Shown here: positions 7,725 to 15,970 of the stretch, piece after piece
How positions within the stretch are numbered: position 1 is the stretch's first letter
How the letters are laid out: every line of letters starts with the position of its first letter
DNA from: Bryobacterales bacterium
Lineage (GTDB): Bacteria; Acidobacteriota; Terriglobia; Bryobacterales; Bryobacteraceae
Assembly (NCBI GenBank): GCA_003170295.1
Contig: PNAJ01000056.1
Location: forward strand, 1-34,000
Reading direction: 5' to 3'
DNA length: 34,000 nt
Made by a program: the position numbers and the translations under genes
Notes under the pieces: model-generated
What the model was told of the DNA's origin: nothing
The model's input: the letters and a program-made list of their open reading frames with translations, nothing else
Database searches by the model: none

Positions 7725-8419
7725 CGGCTCAAGCAACAACGAGGCGCGCAGAGAATCTTGCGTTCGTGTTTCAGGAACTGCTGACCGTGGGGGAGCGGCT
7801 GCGGTCGAACCGGCAGCAGGTGGCGGACGCGGCGTCGTTTCGCGCGCAGATATGGACCGCGGTGCGGCAGGCGGAAGATGACGCGCGGCGAAGAGGATAT
7901 GCGACCGACGATATCGAGCTGGCGGTATTTGCGGCGGTCGCGTTTCTGGACGAGTCGATTTTGAATTTGCGGCTGCCGGTGTTCGCGGATTGGCCTCGGC
8001 AGCCTTTGCAGGAAGAGCGCTACGGCCATCATGTGGCGGGCGAGATTTTTTTCCAGAATCTGCAAAAGCTGGTGACGCGGACGGACTCGCAGGAGTTGGC
8101 GGATCTTCTCGAAATGTACCAGCTCGCGCTGCTGCTGGGGTTCGCGGGGCGATACAGCATGGGCGGCCGCGGAGAATTGCGCGGGGTCGCGATGCAGACG
8201 GGCGAGAGAATCCAGCGCATCCGGCAAACGAGCGGATGGCTTGCGCCGGGGTGGCAGTTGCCGGTCGAGGTGCCGGTCAAAACAGGCGGCGATCCGTGGG
8301 TGAGCCGGATGGCGGTGATCCTGATTGTGAGCGTGCTGGTGGTTGTGGTGTTCTATTGCGTGTTCCTCGTGCTGCTGAATCAGGGATCGAACGATCTCAG
8401 CCGGATGGCGGGCGCATGA
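7721..8419 (+). CDS. tssL: Type VI secretion protein TssL (DotU/IcmH family)
   Basis: TssL is the inner-membrane partner of TssM. The 232-residue protein has a cytoplasmic helical domain. 'FAAVAFLDESILNL' (about 70-84) followed by 'WPRQPLQEERYGHHVAGEIFF' is the DotU signature (D-E/W-x-x-x-x-L-x-x-x-x-F/G-x-x-F-F). A 'YQLALLLGFAGRYS' segment follows (133-146). A single C-terminal membrane helix lies at about 196-219 (VILIVSVLVVVVFYCVFLVL). There is no C-terminal OmpA-like peptidoglycan-binding domain, so any wall anchoring must come from another protein. It overlaps tssK and tssM by ATGA on both sides, which indicates translational coupling. Confidence 0.93.
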   Translation: MTAQATTRRAENLAFVFQELLTVGERLRSNRQQVADAASFRAQIWTAVRQAEDDARRRGYATDDIELAVFAAVAFLDESILNLRLPVFADWPRQPLQEERYGHHVAGEIFFQNLQKLVTRTDSQELADLLEMYQLALLLGFAGRYSMGGRGELRGVAMQTGERIQRIRQTSGWLAPGWQLPVEVPVKTGGDPWVSRMAVILIVSVLVVVVFYCVFLVLLNQGSNDLSRMAGA

Positions 8420-11400
8420 ATCCGACATATATCGTAAGCGGGATAGTGTTGGGCGCTGTGGCGCTGGTCGTTTATGCAATCACGGCGTGGGTGCAGGGCA
8501 GGACGCAGGCCGGGATCGATCGGGCGTCGCAGGGTACGCAAGGTTCGCAAGGCGGGGCCGCGCCGGCTGCAGGAGGCGCAAGCGAGGCAGACGATCTGAT
8601 CCGCGCTGCGAGCGCACGTTTGGCGCAATCTAAGGCGGGCGCGGGCGTCGCGAATCTGCCGATGATTTTCGTGATCGGCGACAAGGGTACAGCGAAGACC
8701 AGCACGATTCTGAATTCGGGGCTCGATCCGGAGTTGCTCGCCGGACAGGTTTATCAGGATAACGCGGTGGCGCCGACGCGGTCGGCTAACATTTTTTTCG
8801 CGCGGGGGACGGTGTTCGTGGAGGCGGGCGGGGCGCTGATGGCGAATCCGCAATCGTGGACCGGCCTCGTCAAGAAGCTGGCGCCGTCGCGGCTGAAATC
8901 GATGGGCGCGAGCGGACAGGCTCCGCGGGGCGTTCTGTTGTGCTTCGACCTGGAAACATTCACGCGGACGGGCGCGGCGGAGGCGATCACGAATGCGACG
9001 CGTTATCTGCAGGCGAGGCTCGGTGAGATTTCGGAGATTCTAGGAATCAGTTTTCCGGTGTATGTGCTGTTCACGCGTGCCGATCGGATTCCATTTTTCG
9101 CTGAATTTGTTCGTAATTTAAATCCGGAAGAGGCGGGGCAGGTGGTGGGCGCGACCGTGCCCATCCGCAGCGCTGGGGCGGGGGTTTATGCGGAGGAAGA
9201 GACACAGCGGCTGACATGGGCGTTCAATCAGCTCTATTATTCGTTCTCGGATCACCGGCTCCTGCTGCTGCCGCGCGAAGGCGACGCGACGAAGCTGCCG
9301 CAAGCCTACGAATTTCCGCGCGAGTTTCGAAAACTGCGAAGCGCAATGGTGCAGTTTCTGGTCGATGTGTGCCGGCCGAGCCAGTTGCGCGCCGGTCCGT
9401 TCCTGCGGGGGTTTTATTTTTCGGGCGTGAGACCGGTGGCGGCTGCGGAGGCTCCGGTGGCGCCGCTGGTCGCGCCGACGACTCCAGCGGAACAGGCGGA
9501 AGTGGGTGGCGCGACGCGCATGTTCCGGGCGGGATTTCAGGCGGAGCAGCGCGCGCGGCAAGCAGTGGCGGATCCCGGCGGCGGAGCGGGTCGAAGAGTG
9601 CCGCAGTGGTTGTTCCTGGGACATTTATTTAACGACGTGGTGCTGGCGGATGCGAATGCGCGCGCGGCCAGTGGATCGAGCACGAAGACAAGTTTAGTGA
9701 AGCGGATTTTGCTGGCGTCGGCGGCGGCGTTCTGCCTGATTTATTCGGGCTTGCTGCTGTGGTCGTACTTTGGGAATCGCGATCTCGAACAGGAATCGCT
9801 GACGGCATCGCGAGGAATTGCGGGGGCCGAAGGCGCGGGTGGCGCGGTACCGGGAATCGACTCACTGCAAAAACTGGAAACCGTCCGCCAGTCGCTGAAG
9901 AAGTTGACGGTGTATGAGCGCGATGGCGCGCCGCTTAGTTTGCGCTTCGGTCTCTATAAAGGAAGCGAGATTTTGCCGGACGTCCGGAAAATCTATTACG
10001 GGAAATTTCGACAGTTGCTGTTCGGATCGACTCAGACGCAAATGCTCGCGTTTTTGCAACACACGCCGGGTACGCCAGGGCCGAATGACGAATATGGTCC
10101 GGCGTACGACACGCTGAAGGCGTATCTGTTGACGACATCAGAATGGAAGCGATCGTCGGATGCGGGGTTGCAGTCGTTTCTGGGATCGAAGCTCGATACG
10201 CGCTGGATTGGAGGGCGAGAGGGTGAGATCGGGAAAGAGCGGCTGGATCTGGCGAAGCTGCAGTTCGATTTTTACGCGTCGGACTTGCACAACGGAAATC
10301 CTTATTCGGAGAATGCCGACGCGGGCGCGGTGATGCGGTCGCGGGTATATTTATCGCAGTTCTCGGGATTGGAGCGCGTGTATCAAGGATTGCTCGGCAT
10401 GGCGGATAAGCAATTTCCAGCGGTGAGTTTTAATCAGAAATTTCCAGGCACGGCGACGGTGGTGACGAGCGTGGAGACGGTGCGCGGCGCGTTCACGAAA
10501 GAGGGAGCGAAGGTGGTGCAGGACGCCATCCGCAAGCAGAATTTCGCGGGCGAGGAGTGGGTGCTGGGCCCGTACAAGGGGCAAACGCCGGACAAAGCGG
10601 CGATGCAAAAGGGATTGCTCGATCGATACTCGGCGGATTACATCGCGCAGTGGCGCAACGTTCTGAGGAAGAGCAATGTGAACCGCTATGGTGGACTGAA
10701 GGACGCGTCCAACAAGCTCACGCTACTCACCGGAAGCGGGGCTCCGCTGCTGGCGCTGTTCTGGTGGACCTCGCAGAACACTTGCGTGGATGTGCCCAGT
10801 GTGGCGGATAAATTCAAGGCTCCGCAAGCGGTGGTGCCATGCCCCAGCGCGCAGATGTACATCGTCGATGCGAATCGTCCTTATAATTCCGGTTTGCAGG
10901 CGTTGCAACAGGGCGTGGATCGCGCGGCCGATCCATCGGCGAATAAGGACGACGCTTCGCGCGCCATGCGCGATAGCGGACAATCGGCGACGCTGACCGC
11001 CCGCCAGCTCGGCGCGAGTTTTCCGCCCGATACGGAGGCGCAGATCGATCAACGATCGCTCGAATTGCTGCTACAGCCGATCAAATATCTGGACGGCATG
11101 GTGTCGAGCGACTTGAAAGGCTCGGGGCAAGGCTTCTGCGCGGCGTTCAATCAGGCGACGCTGCACAAGTTTCCATTCGATCCGCTGGCGAGGGACGAAG
11201 TGAAGCTGGATGAACTGGGCGCACTGCTGCAACCGAAGTCAGGCAAGCTGTGGGTGTTCTACGATTCCAGTCTCAAGAGCGTGCTACAATGCTCAAACGG
11301 AGAATGTTCCGCGTCAGGTGGGACACCGCTCAATCCGGGATTCGCGTCGTTTATCGGCAATCTGATGAAGTTCTCGCGAGCCATCTACGGAGACGCGGGG

Positions 11401-11814
11401 ACAGAGATGAATTATCAATACACGCTGACGCCGCAGAAATCGGATCTGGTGGAGCAGTTCGAAGTGACCGTGAATGGGGATGTCGCGAAACTGAGGGGCG
11501 GAATATCGCACTCCTACATATGGCCCGGCGGAGGAACGAGGAACTTCAAATTGAATCTGCGACTGGCGGGTGGCACGATCACCGAAGCGCAGAGCTACGA
11601 CGGCCCGTGGTCGATCTTCCGCTTCTTTTCTCTCGCGGACAAGTCGACAGGCACGGTGTTCAGTTGGAGCGTCACCTCAGGCCGAGATCAGCAGCCGCAG
11701 AAGATCAATGGGAAGCCGCTGATTTACGACTTCAACGTGGCTACGAACGGCCCCGCCGTGTTCAGCAGGGAATTTTTGTCTAAACTGAAGTGTGTTGTTC
11801 CGGTGGCACGTTGA
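8416..11814 (+). CDS. tssM: Type VI secretion membrane protein TssM (IcmF family)
   Basis: This is a 1132-residue inner-membrane protein spanning to the periplasm. The start at 8416 (ATGA overlap with tssL) was chosen because the next residues form the first membrane helix (about 5-26). The same open frame extends upstream to 7990, but only as a shadow of tssL. A cytoplasmic domain follows, with a P-loop-like 'GDKGTAKTS' at residues 88-96, then 'VLLCFDLETFTR' and 'FPVYVLFTRADRIPFF'. A second helix lies at about 430-452 (ILLASAAAFCLIYSGLLLW). The long C-terminal periplasmic part ends in IcmF/TssM C-terminal-like beta sequence ('SYIWPGGGTRNF', 'QSYDGPWSIFRFF'). The P-loop has Ala where Gly is usual in G-x-x-x-x-G-K-T. 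Length is near the family's usual 1100-1200. Confidence 0.93.
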   Translation: MNPTYIVSGIVLGAVALVVYAITAWVQGRTQAGIDRASQGTQGSQGGAAPAAGGASEADDLIRAASARLAQSKAGAGVANLPMIFVIGDKGTAKTSTILNSGLDPELLAGQVYQDNAVAPTRSANIFFARGTVFVEAGGALMANPQSWTGLVKKLAPSRLKSMGASGQAPRGVLLCFDLETFTRTGAAEAITNATRYLQARLGEISEILGISFPVYVLFTRADRIPFFAEFVRNLNPEEAGQVVGATVPIRSAGAGVYAEEETQRLTWAFNQLYYSFSDHRLLLLPREGDATKLPQAYEFPREFRKLRSAMVQFLVDVCRPSQLRAGPFLRGFYFSGVRPVAAAEAPVAPLVAPTTPAEQAEVGGATRMFRAGFQAEQRARQAVADPGGGAGRRVPQWLFLGHLFNDVVLADANARAASGSSTKTSLVKRILLASAAAFCLIYSGLLLWSYFGNRDLEQESLTASRGIAGAEGAGGAVPGIDSLQKLETVRQSLKKLTVYERDGAPLSLRFGLYKGSEILPDVRKIYYGKFRQLLFGSTQTQMLAFLQHTPGTPGPNDEYGPAYDTLKAYLLTTSEWKRSSDAGLQSFLGSKLDTRWIGGREGEIGKERLDLAKLQFDFYASDLHNGNPYSENADAGAVMRSRVYLSQFSGLERVYQGLLGMADKQFPAVSFNQKFPGTATVVTSVETVRGAFTKEGAKVVQDAIRKQNFAGEEWVLGPYKGQTPDKAAMQKGLLDRYSADYIAQWRNVLRKSNVNRYGGLKDASNKLTLLTGSGAPLLALFWWTSQNTCVDVPSVADKFKAPQAVVPCPSAQMYIVDANRPYNSGLQALQQGVDRAADPSANKDDASRAMRDSGQSATLTARQLGASFPPDTEAQIDQRSLELLLQPIKYLDGMVSSDLKGSGQGFCAAFNQATLHKFPFDPLARDEVKLDELGALLQPKSGKLWVFYDSSLKSVLQCSNGECSASGGTPLNPGFASFIGNLMKFSRAIYGDAGTEMNYQYTLTPQKSDLVEQFEVTVNGDVAKLRGGISHSYIWPGGGTRNFKLNLRLAGGTITEAQSYDGPWSIFRFFSLADKSTGTVFSWSVTSGRDQQPQKINGKPLIYDFNVATNGPAVFSREFLSKLKCVVPVAR

Positions 11815-12923
11815 TGGCGGAACAGAAGCCTCCAAACACCCGCGTCGGCAAGTATGAACTCGAAGAGTTTTTGGGCGGAGGCATGTCCCATGTTTACCGC
11901 GCCAAGGACAGCGTTCTCGGACGCCGCGTGGCGGTGAAGATTCTGACCGACGTGGGCGTATTGGACGCCGAGACGAAGGCTCGTTTCCTGCAAGAGGCGC
12001 GGACGGCGTCGAACATCAGCCACGAAAATATCATCAACGTTTTCGATTTTGGCGAGGACCAGGGTCGTCCGTTCATGGTGATGGAGTTTCTGGAAGGCGA
12101 GAGTTTACGCGATGCCATCAAGCGGGGGCATTTGGGCGATTTTCCGAGCCGCTTGAAGATCGCGGTGCAGGTGGCCCGCGCCATCGATTACATCCACACG
12201 AAGAAAATCATCCATCGCGATATCAAGCCGGAGAATATTAATCTGGATTCGGCGGGCAAAGTGAAGCTGATGGATTTCGGCATCGCGAAGTCCGAAGGCA
12301 TCGCACTAACGCGGGTCGGATTCACGCTGGGGACCCCGTACTATATGGCACCGGAGCAGGTGCTGGGGCAACCGGTGACGGCGCAAGCGGACGTGTACGC
12401 GTTCGGGATTTTGCTGTATGAAGTGCTCACCGGTTTGAAGCCGATCAGTGGCGAATCGGTGGAGAAAATCTTCAACCAGATTCTATATCAGCCGATCGAT
12501 CTGGAGCCGGTGCGGGTTCGGAACTATCCACTCGCGATCGGCGTTCTCATCGAAAGATGCACGGCGAAGCAGCCGGCGCAGAGGCCCCCGGGGCTCGGCG
12601 TCGTCGTGGACGAGCTGGAGCAGATTCTCGATCCTCTGAGGCCGGTATCGAGCCGGGGGCGAACCGCGCAACGAGCGGTGCCGAACGCGGAAAGGAAACC
12701 GGAGCCGCCGCACGGACAATCGTCGGCGATGTCGACGATCACCGCGGTGTCGAAAGCGGCGGTTCCAAAGCGCGCGTCGAATCTTGACGGCCTGCCCGGG
12801 TTCGTGCGCAATCTGCCCGCCCCACTTCGGTCGCAAAACGGTCTGACGATCCTGGCGGGCGTCGCGATGCTGGTGCTGATGACGCTGCTCTACATGGCCC
12901 TCTCGCTAGCGCACGTAATTTAG
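11814..12923 (+). CDS. Tail-anchored Ser/Thr protein kinase of the T6SS cluster
   Basis: This is a 369-residue Hanks-type kinase. It has a glycine loop 'LGGGMSHVY' (20-28), the ATP lysine K42, the alpha-C glutamate E61, the catalytic loop H134-R-D136 with 'KPEN', DFG at 154-156 and the 'GTPYYMAPEQ' activation segment, so it is predicted to be active. After a variable linker a single membrane helix closes the protein ('LTILAGVAMLVLMTLLYMAL'), leaving almost nothing outside. The ATG overlaps the tssM stop by one base (TGATG). Its position directly after tssM suggests the threonine phosphorylation control of T6SS known for PpkA. No PppA phosphatase or FHA protein is in the window. The next gene is a close paralogue. 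Confidence 0.9.
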   Translation: MAEQKPPNTRVGKYELEEFLGGGMSHVYRAKDSVLGRRVAVKILTDVGVLDAETKARFLQEARTASNISHENIINVFDFGEDQGRPFMVMEFLEGESLRDAIKRGHLGDFPSRLKIAVQVARAIDYIHTKKIIHRDIKPENINLDSAGKVKLMDFGIAKSEGIALTRVGFTLGTPYYMAPEQVLGQPVTAQADVYAFGILLYEVLTGLKPISGESVEKIFNQILYQPIDLEPVRVRNYPLAIGVLIERCTAKQPAQRPPGLGVVVDELEQILDPLRPVSSRGRTAQRAVPNAERKPEPPHGQSSAMSTITAVSKAAVPKRASNLDGLPGFVRNLPAPLRSQNGLTILAGVAMLVLMTLLYMALSLAHVI

Positions 12924-12926
12924 AGA

Positions 12927-14552
12927 ATGCAGATTCCGGCAACAGTCGGCAAGTACGAGTTGCTTGAATTTCTTGGCGGAGGCATGTCGCACGTGTATCG
13001 CGGGCGCGATACCGTCATCGATCGTCCGGTGGTGGTAAAGCTGCTCACCATGGAGGCGTGTCAGGACGCGGAGGCGAAGGCGCGATTCCTGCAAGAGGCA
13101 AGGCTCGCCGGAAATATCCAGCACGAGAATATCGTCAGCGTGTTCGATTTTGGCGAGCACGACGGGCGGCCGTTCATCGTGATGGAGTATCTCAAAGGCG
13201 AAGACCTGCGGGATGCCATTCGCGGGGGCCGCACGGGCAGCCTGATTGAGCGGATGAAGATCGCGCTGCAGATCGCCGATGCGCTCGAGTATGTGAACGG
13301 GCGTGGCATCGTGCACCGCGACATCAAGCCGGAGAATGTCCATATAGACCCGAACGGCCGCGTGAAGCTGATGGACTTCGGGATCGCGAAGACGGCGGAT
13401 TTATCGCTCACCAAGACCGGCATGACTATGGGCACGCCTTATTACATGTCGCCGGAGCAGGTGGCGGGAAGGCCGGTCACGCCGCTGGTAGATATCTACG
13501 CGTTCGGCATGTTGTTCTACGAACTGCTGACGGGCGTGCGCGGCGTGAATGGCGACACGATCGAGGCGGTGCTGTTCCAGATTTTGAATCAGCCATTAGA
13601 CCCCACGCCGATGGTGAATGCGGGCGCTCCGCCGCAGGTGCGCGCTTTAGTGTTGCGCTGTGTGGAAAAGAAGGCGGAGGATCGGCCTCCAGGTTTCCGG
13701 GTCGTCGTGGAGGAGTTGCGCGGGCTGATCTCAGGGTCGGCGGTGGAGAAAACGCAGGCGGTGGCGGCGCCTGCCTGGCTGGTCGAAACGCCGAAGCCTC
13801 GGCGATCGATGGCGATTTGGGTGGTGCTCGCAGCATTGCTCCTCGTGGTCGGGGTGGCCGCGGCGTGGTGGGTCATGAAGAGTCAGGCTCCTCGCAAGCC
13901 TTTGATAACTCAGGTGGCGCCGCCGCAGCCGCCGGTAATTCCAGGGATGATCTACATTCCTGTGGGGAGTTTTCTGGCGGGTGAACAGAACACGCCGGTT
14001 TCGCTGCCAGCGTTCTATATCGATGAGACCGAGGTATCGAACCTGGAGTTCGCGGAGTATTGCCGCTCGACAGGATGCGCCGCGCCTGAAGCCGAGCCGG
14101 ATCTGCCGGTGGTGCGCGTGACGGCGGCACAGGCTCGCGATTACGCGAAATGGAAAGGGAAGCGATTGCCGAGCGCTCTCGAATGGGAGCGAGCGGCACG
14201 CGGGACCAAAGGCGCGAAATATCCGTGGGGCGATGCGGAGGACAAATCGCTCGCGAACATCGACGGAACGGCGTTGAAGCCGGTGAGAGCGTACGCGGGG
14301 TATCCGGCGTATCAAATGGCGGGCAACGCTTGGGAAATCGTAGAGGGCGAGATTCCGCCGAGCGCTAAAGCCGTCGCGCGTTTTTCCCGTCTGTTGTCGC
14401 CGCCGCCAACGGCGCAAGAGAAATGGATCACGATTCGCGGCGGATCGTTCAACATGCCGCTCGCCGCCGCGGCTGGATACGAGTGGAGCCCGATTCCGGA
14501 ACGCTATTCTTCGAGCGACATCGGATTCCGCTGTGTGAAGCCGGTTCCATGA
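12927..14552 (+). CDS. Ser/Thr kinase fused to membrane helix and FGE-sulfatase-like domain
   Basis: This is a 541-residue three-part protein. Residues 1-270 are a Hanks kinase with K38, H130-R-D132, DFG 150-152 and 'GTPYYMSPEQ'. The N-terminus (VGKYELLEFLGGGMSHVYRG) is nearly identical to the upstream kinase. Residues 294-317 form one membrane helix (SMAIWVVLAALLLVVGVAAA). Residues 339-541 are a formylglycine-generating-enzyme/SUMF1-like domain: 'IPVGSFLAG', 'YIDETEVSNLEFAEYC', 'RLPSALEWERAARG', 'YPWGD', 'GNAWEIVEG', 'IRGGSF', 'DIGFRC'. The topology places the FGE-like domain outside the cytoplasm, possibly as a sensor or a peptidoglycan or protein binding module. FGE-like domains are often non-catalytic in kinases. 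It starts three bases after the previous stop and overlaps the methyltransferase by ATGA. Confidence 0.92.
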   Translation: MQIPATVGKYELLEFLGGGMSHVYRGRDTVIDRPVVVKLLTMEACQDAEAKARFLQEARLAGNIQHENIVSVFDFGEHDGRPFIVMEYLKGEDLRDAIRGGRTGSLIERMKIALQIADALEYVNGRGIVHRDIKPENVHIDPNGRVKLMDFGIAKTADLSLTKTGMTMGTPYYMSPEQVAGRPVTPLVDIYAFGMLFYELLTGVRGVNGDTIEAVLFQILNQPLDPTPMVNAGAPPQVRALVLRCVEKKAEDRPPGFRVVVEELRGLISGSAVEKTQAVAAPAWLVETPKPRRSMAIWVVLAALLLVVGVAAAWWVMKSQAPRKPLITQVAPPQPPVIPGMIYIPVGSFLAGEQNTPVSLPAFYIDETEVSNLEFAEYCRSTGCAAPEAEPDLPVVRVTAAQARDYAKWKGKRLPSALEWERAARGTKGAKYPWGDAEDKSLANIDGTALKPVRAYAGYPAYQMAGNAWEIVEGEIPPSAKAVARFSRLLSPPPTAQEKWITIRGGSFNMPLAAAAGYEWSPIPERYSSSDIGFRCVKPVP

Positions 14553-15271
14553 GCACGGCTTGGGACGCGGCGCGCTATCAGGCTCGTCATTCGTACGTGT
14601 TTGCGTACGGCGAGAGTCTGATCGACATGCTGAAGCCACAAGCGGGTGAGCGCATTCTCGATCTCGGCTGCGGGTCGGGGCAATTGACGGCGAAAATTGC
14701 GGAAAGCGGAGCGCAGGTGATGGGAATCGATCAGTCCCCGGAGATGGTCGCCGAGGCACGGCGCAATTTTCCGTTGTTGAAGTTCGATGTTGCGGATGCC
14801 GCGAATTTCAAACTGGACACGAAGGTGGACGCGGTGTTTTCGAACGCCGTGCTTCACTGGGTGAAGGATGCGGACGGTGTCGCCGAATCGGTCGCCGGCG
14901 CGTTGCGATCGGGCGGGCGATTCGTGGTCGAGATGGGCGGCAAAGGCAACACGCAGGCGGTGATTGACGCGATACGCGACATCGCGGGACCGGTAGGGAC
15001 TCCGTGGTATTTTCCCAGCGTCGGCGAATATACGTCACTGCTGGAGCGGCATGGTTTCGAGATTGCGGTCGCCACGCTGTTCGATCGCCCGACCCGCGTC
15101 GAGGGCGAAGACGGTCTTGAGGAATGGCTATCAATGTTCGCCGGGTCGATGCTGGAGACCAAAGAGCTTCGCCGCGAAGTCGCGGATCGGCTGCGGTCGA
15201 AAATGTTTCGGGAGGGCGGATGGGTGTTGGATTACCGCCGGCTGCGGGTGATTACGAAGTGCAATCATTGA
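14549..15271 (+). CDS. Class I SAM-dependent methyltransferase
   Basis: This is a 240-residue soluble enzyme. Motif I 'ILDLGCGSGQLTAKI' (about 33-47) is followed by 'VMGIDQSPEMVAEARRNF', in which D is the ribose-binding acidic residue, then 'FDVADAAN' and 'FSNAVLHWVKD'. The order and the HW motif resemble the trans-aconitate / malonyl-ACP methyltransferase-like group, but the substrate is unknown. I chose ATG 14549 because it overlaps the kinase stop (ATGA). A longer open frame from 14423 is only a shadow. The overlap suggests it belongs to the T6SS-kinase transcript, which is unusual for a small-molecule methyltransferase. It could simply be the last gene of that operon. Confidence 0.85.
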   Translation: MSTAWDAARYQARHSYVFAYGESLIDMLKPQAGERILDLGCGSGQLTAKIAESGAQVMGIDQSPEMVAEARRNFPLLKFDVADAANFKLDTKVDAVFSNAVLHWVKDADGVAESVAGALRSGGRFVVEMGGKGNTQAVIDAIRDIAGPVGTPWYFPSVGEYTSLLERHGFEIAVATLFDRPTRVEGEDGLEEWLSMFAGSMLETKELRREVADRLRSKMFREGGWVLDYRRLRVITKCNH

Positions 15272-15280
15272 GATCAGCGC

Positions 15281-15292
15281 TATAATTCAGGT
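15281..15292 (+). promoter_or_regulatory. Consensus -10 box at leaderless spacing
   Basis: TATAAT at 15281-15286 lies exactly six bases before the ATG of the FitA-like gene. If it works as a -10 box, transcription would start at or next to the start codon and the mRNA would have no leader. There is no Shine-Dalgarno sequence in the gap. A clear TTGACA-like -35 is not seen. Confidence 0.55.
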
Positions 15293-15541
15293 ATGGCAAG
15301 CATCACCATTCGCCGGCTGGAAGACTCCACAAAACAGCGGCTGCGCGTCCGCGCATCGCGGAACGGCCGTTCCATGGAAGAAGAGGCACGCCAGATTTTG
15401 AAGGTCGCGTTGGCGGAAAAGGATGCGACAGGACTGAACCTGGCCGAGTCCATACGGAGGCGTTTTGCACCTTTTGGCGGCCTGAATTTGCCCGATATTC
15501 CTCGCGGTCCAATGCGGCCACCTCCGGATTTCGATAAATGA
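15293..15541 (+). CDS. FitA/VapB-like antitoxin (ribbon-helix-helix type)
   Basis: This is an 82-residue protein starting MASITIRRLEDSTKQRLRVR. The first strand 'ASITIRRL', then the helix 'EDSTKQRLRVRASRNGRSMEEEARQIL', is the ribbon-helix-helix DNA-binding fold of FitA and plasmid-stability antitoxins. The proline-rich C-terminus 'LPDIPRGPMRPPPDFDK' would bind the toxin groove. It probably autorepresses its own operon together with the PIN partner. Its stop overlaps the toxin start (ATGA). Identification rests on the N-terminal RHH pattern and the adjacent PIN gene. Confidence 0.85.
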   Translation: MASITIRRLEDSTKQRLRVRASRNGRSMEEEARQILKVALAEKDATGLNLAESIRRRFAPFGGLNLPDIPRGPMRPPPDFDK

Positions 15542-15954
15542 TTGTGCTGGACACGAATGTCTTATCGGAGCTAACTAAAAGTTCCCCCGCAGCGGAGGTT
15601 CACGGCTGGATGGCGCTTCAGCCAGCTTTGAGTATCTTTACGACGGCAATCACGCAGGCTGAGACGTTGTATGGAATTCTACTGCTGCCGCCAGGAAAGC
15701 GCCGGGCAGCGTTGTTAGTGGAGGTTCAGCAAATGCTGAGGGAAGATTTCGCCGATCGCATCTTGCCGTTCGATAGCTACGCGGCTGTGAGCTACGGCTC
15801 GATTCGTGCATCGCGTCGAGCGATGGGCAGACCAATCTCGGAAGCAGATGCACAGATCGCTGCAATTGTACATTCGCGAGGCGCCGTCCTGGCGACTCGA
15901 AACACCGTCGATTTCGAACATTGCGGAATTAAGGTGTTGAACCCCTGGGCCTGA
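15538..15954 (+). CDS. PIN-domain ribonuclease toxin (FitB/VapC family)
   Basis: This is a 138-residue PIN-domain protein. The acidic metal-binding residues are in place: D5 in 'MIVLDTNVLSEL', E42 in 'TQAETLYGI', D104 in 'EADAQIAAI' and D125 in 'NTVDFEH'. VapC-like enzymes cut specific tRNA or rRNA, and FitB is the Neisseria homologue. The pair FitA-FitB with ATGA overlap is complete and both genes look intact, in contrast to the decayed modules near 5.4-6.4 kb. The start was taken at 15538, with the aspartate near the N-terminus as expected. Confidence 0.92.
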   Translation: MIVLDTNVLSELTKSSPAAEVHGWMALQPALSIFTTAITQAETLYGILLLPPGKRRAALLVEVQQMLREDFADRILPFDSYAAVSYGSIRASRRAMGRPISEADAQIAAIVHSRGAVLATRNTVDFEHCGIKVLNPWA

Positions 15955-15970
15955 GTGATACCCTCGAAGT

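Noticed and set aside
7990..8415. N-terminal extension of the tssM open frame
   Set aside because: It lies entirely inside tssL in another frame; ATG 8416 with its ATGA overlap and immediate membrane helix is a better start.
13731..14759. 342-codon minus-strand frame across the kinase/FGE gene
   Set aside because: Antisense to a gene with clear kinase and FGE motifs; no independent support.
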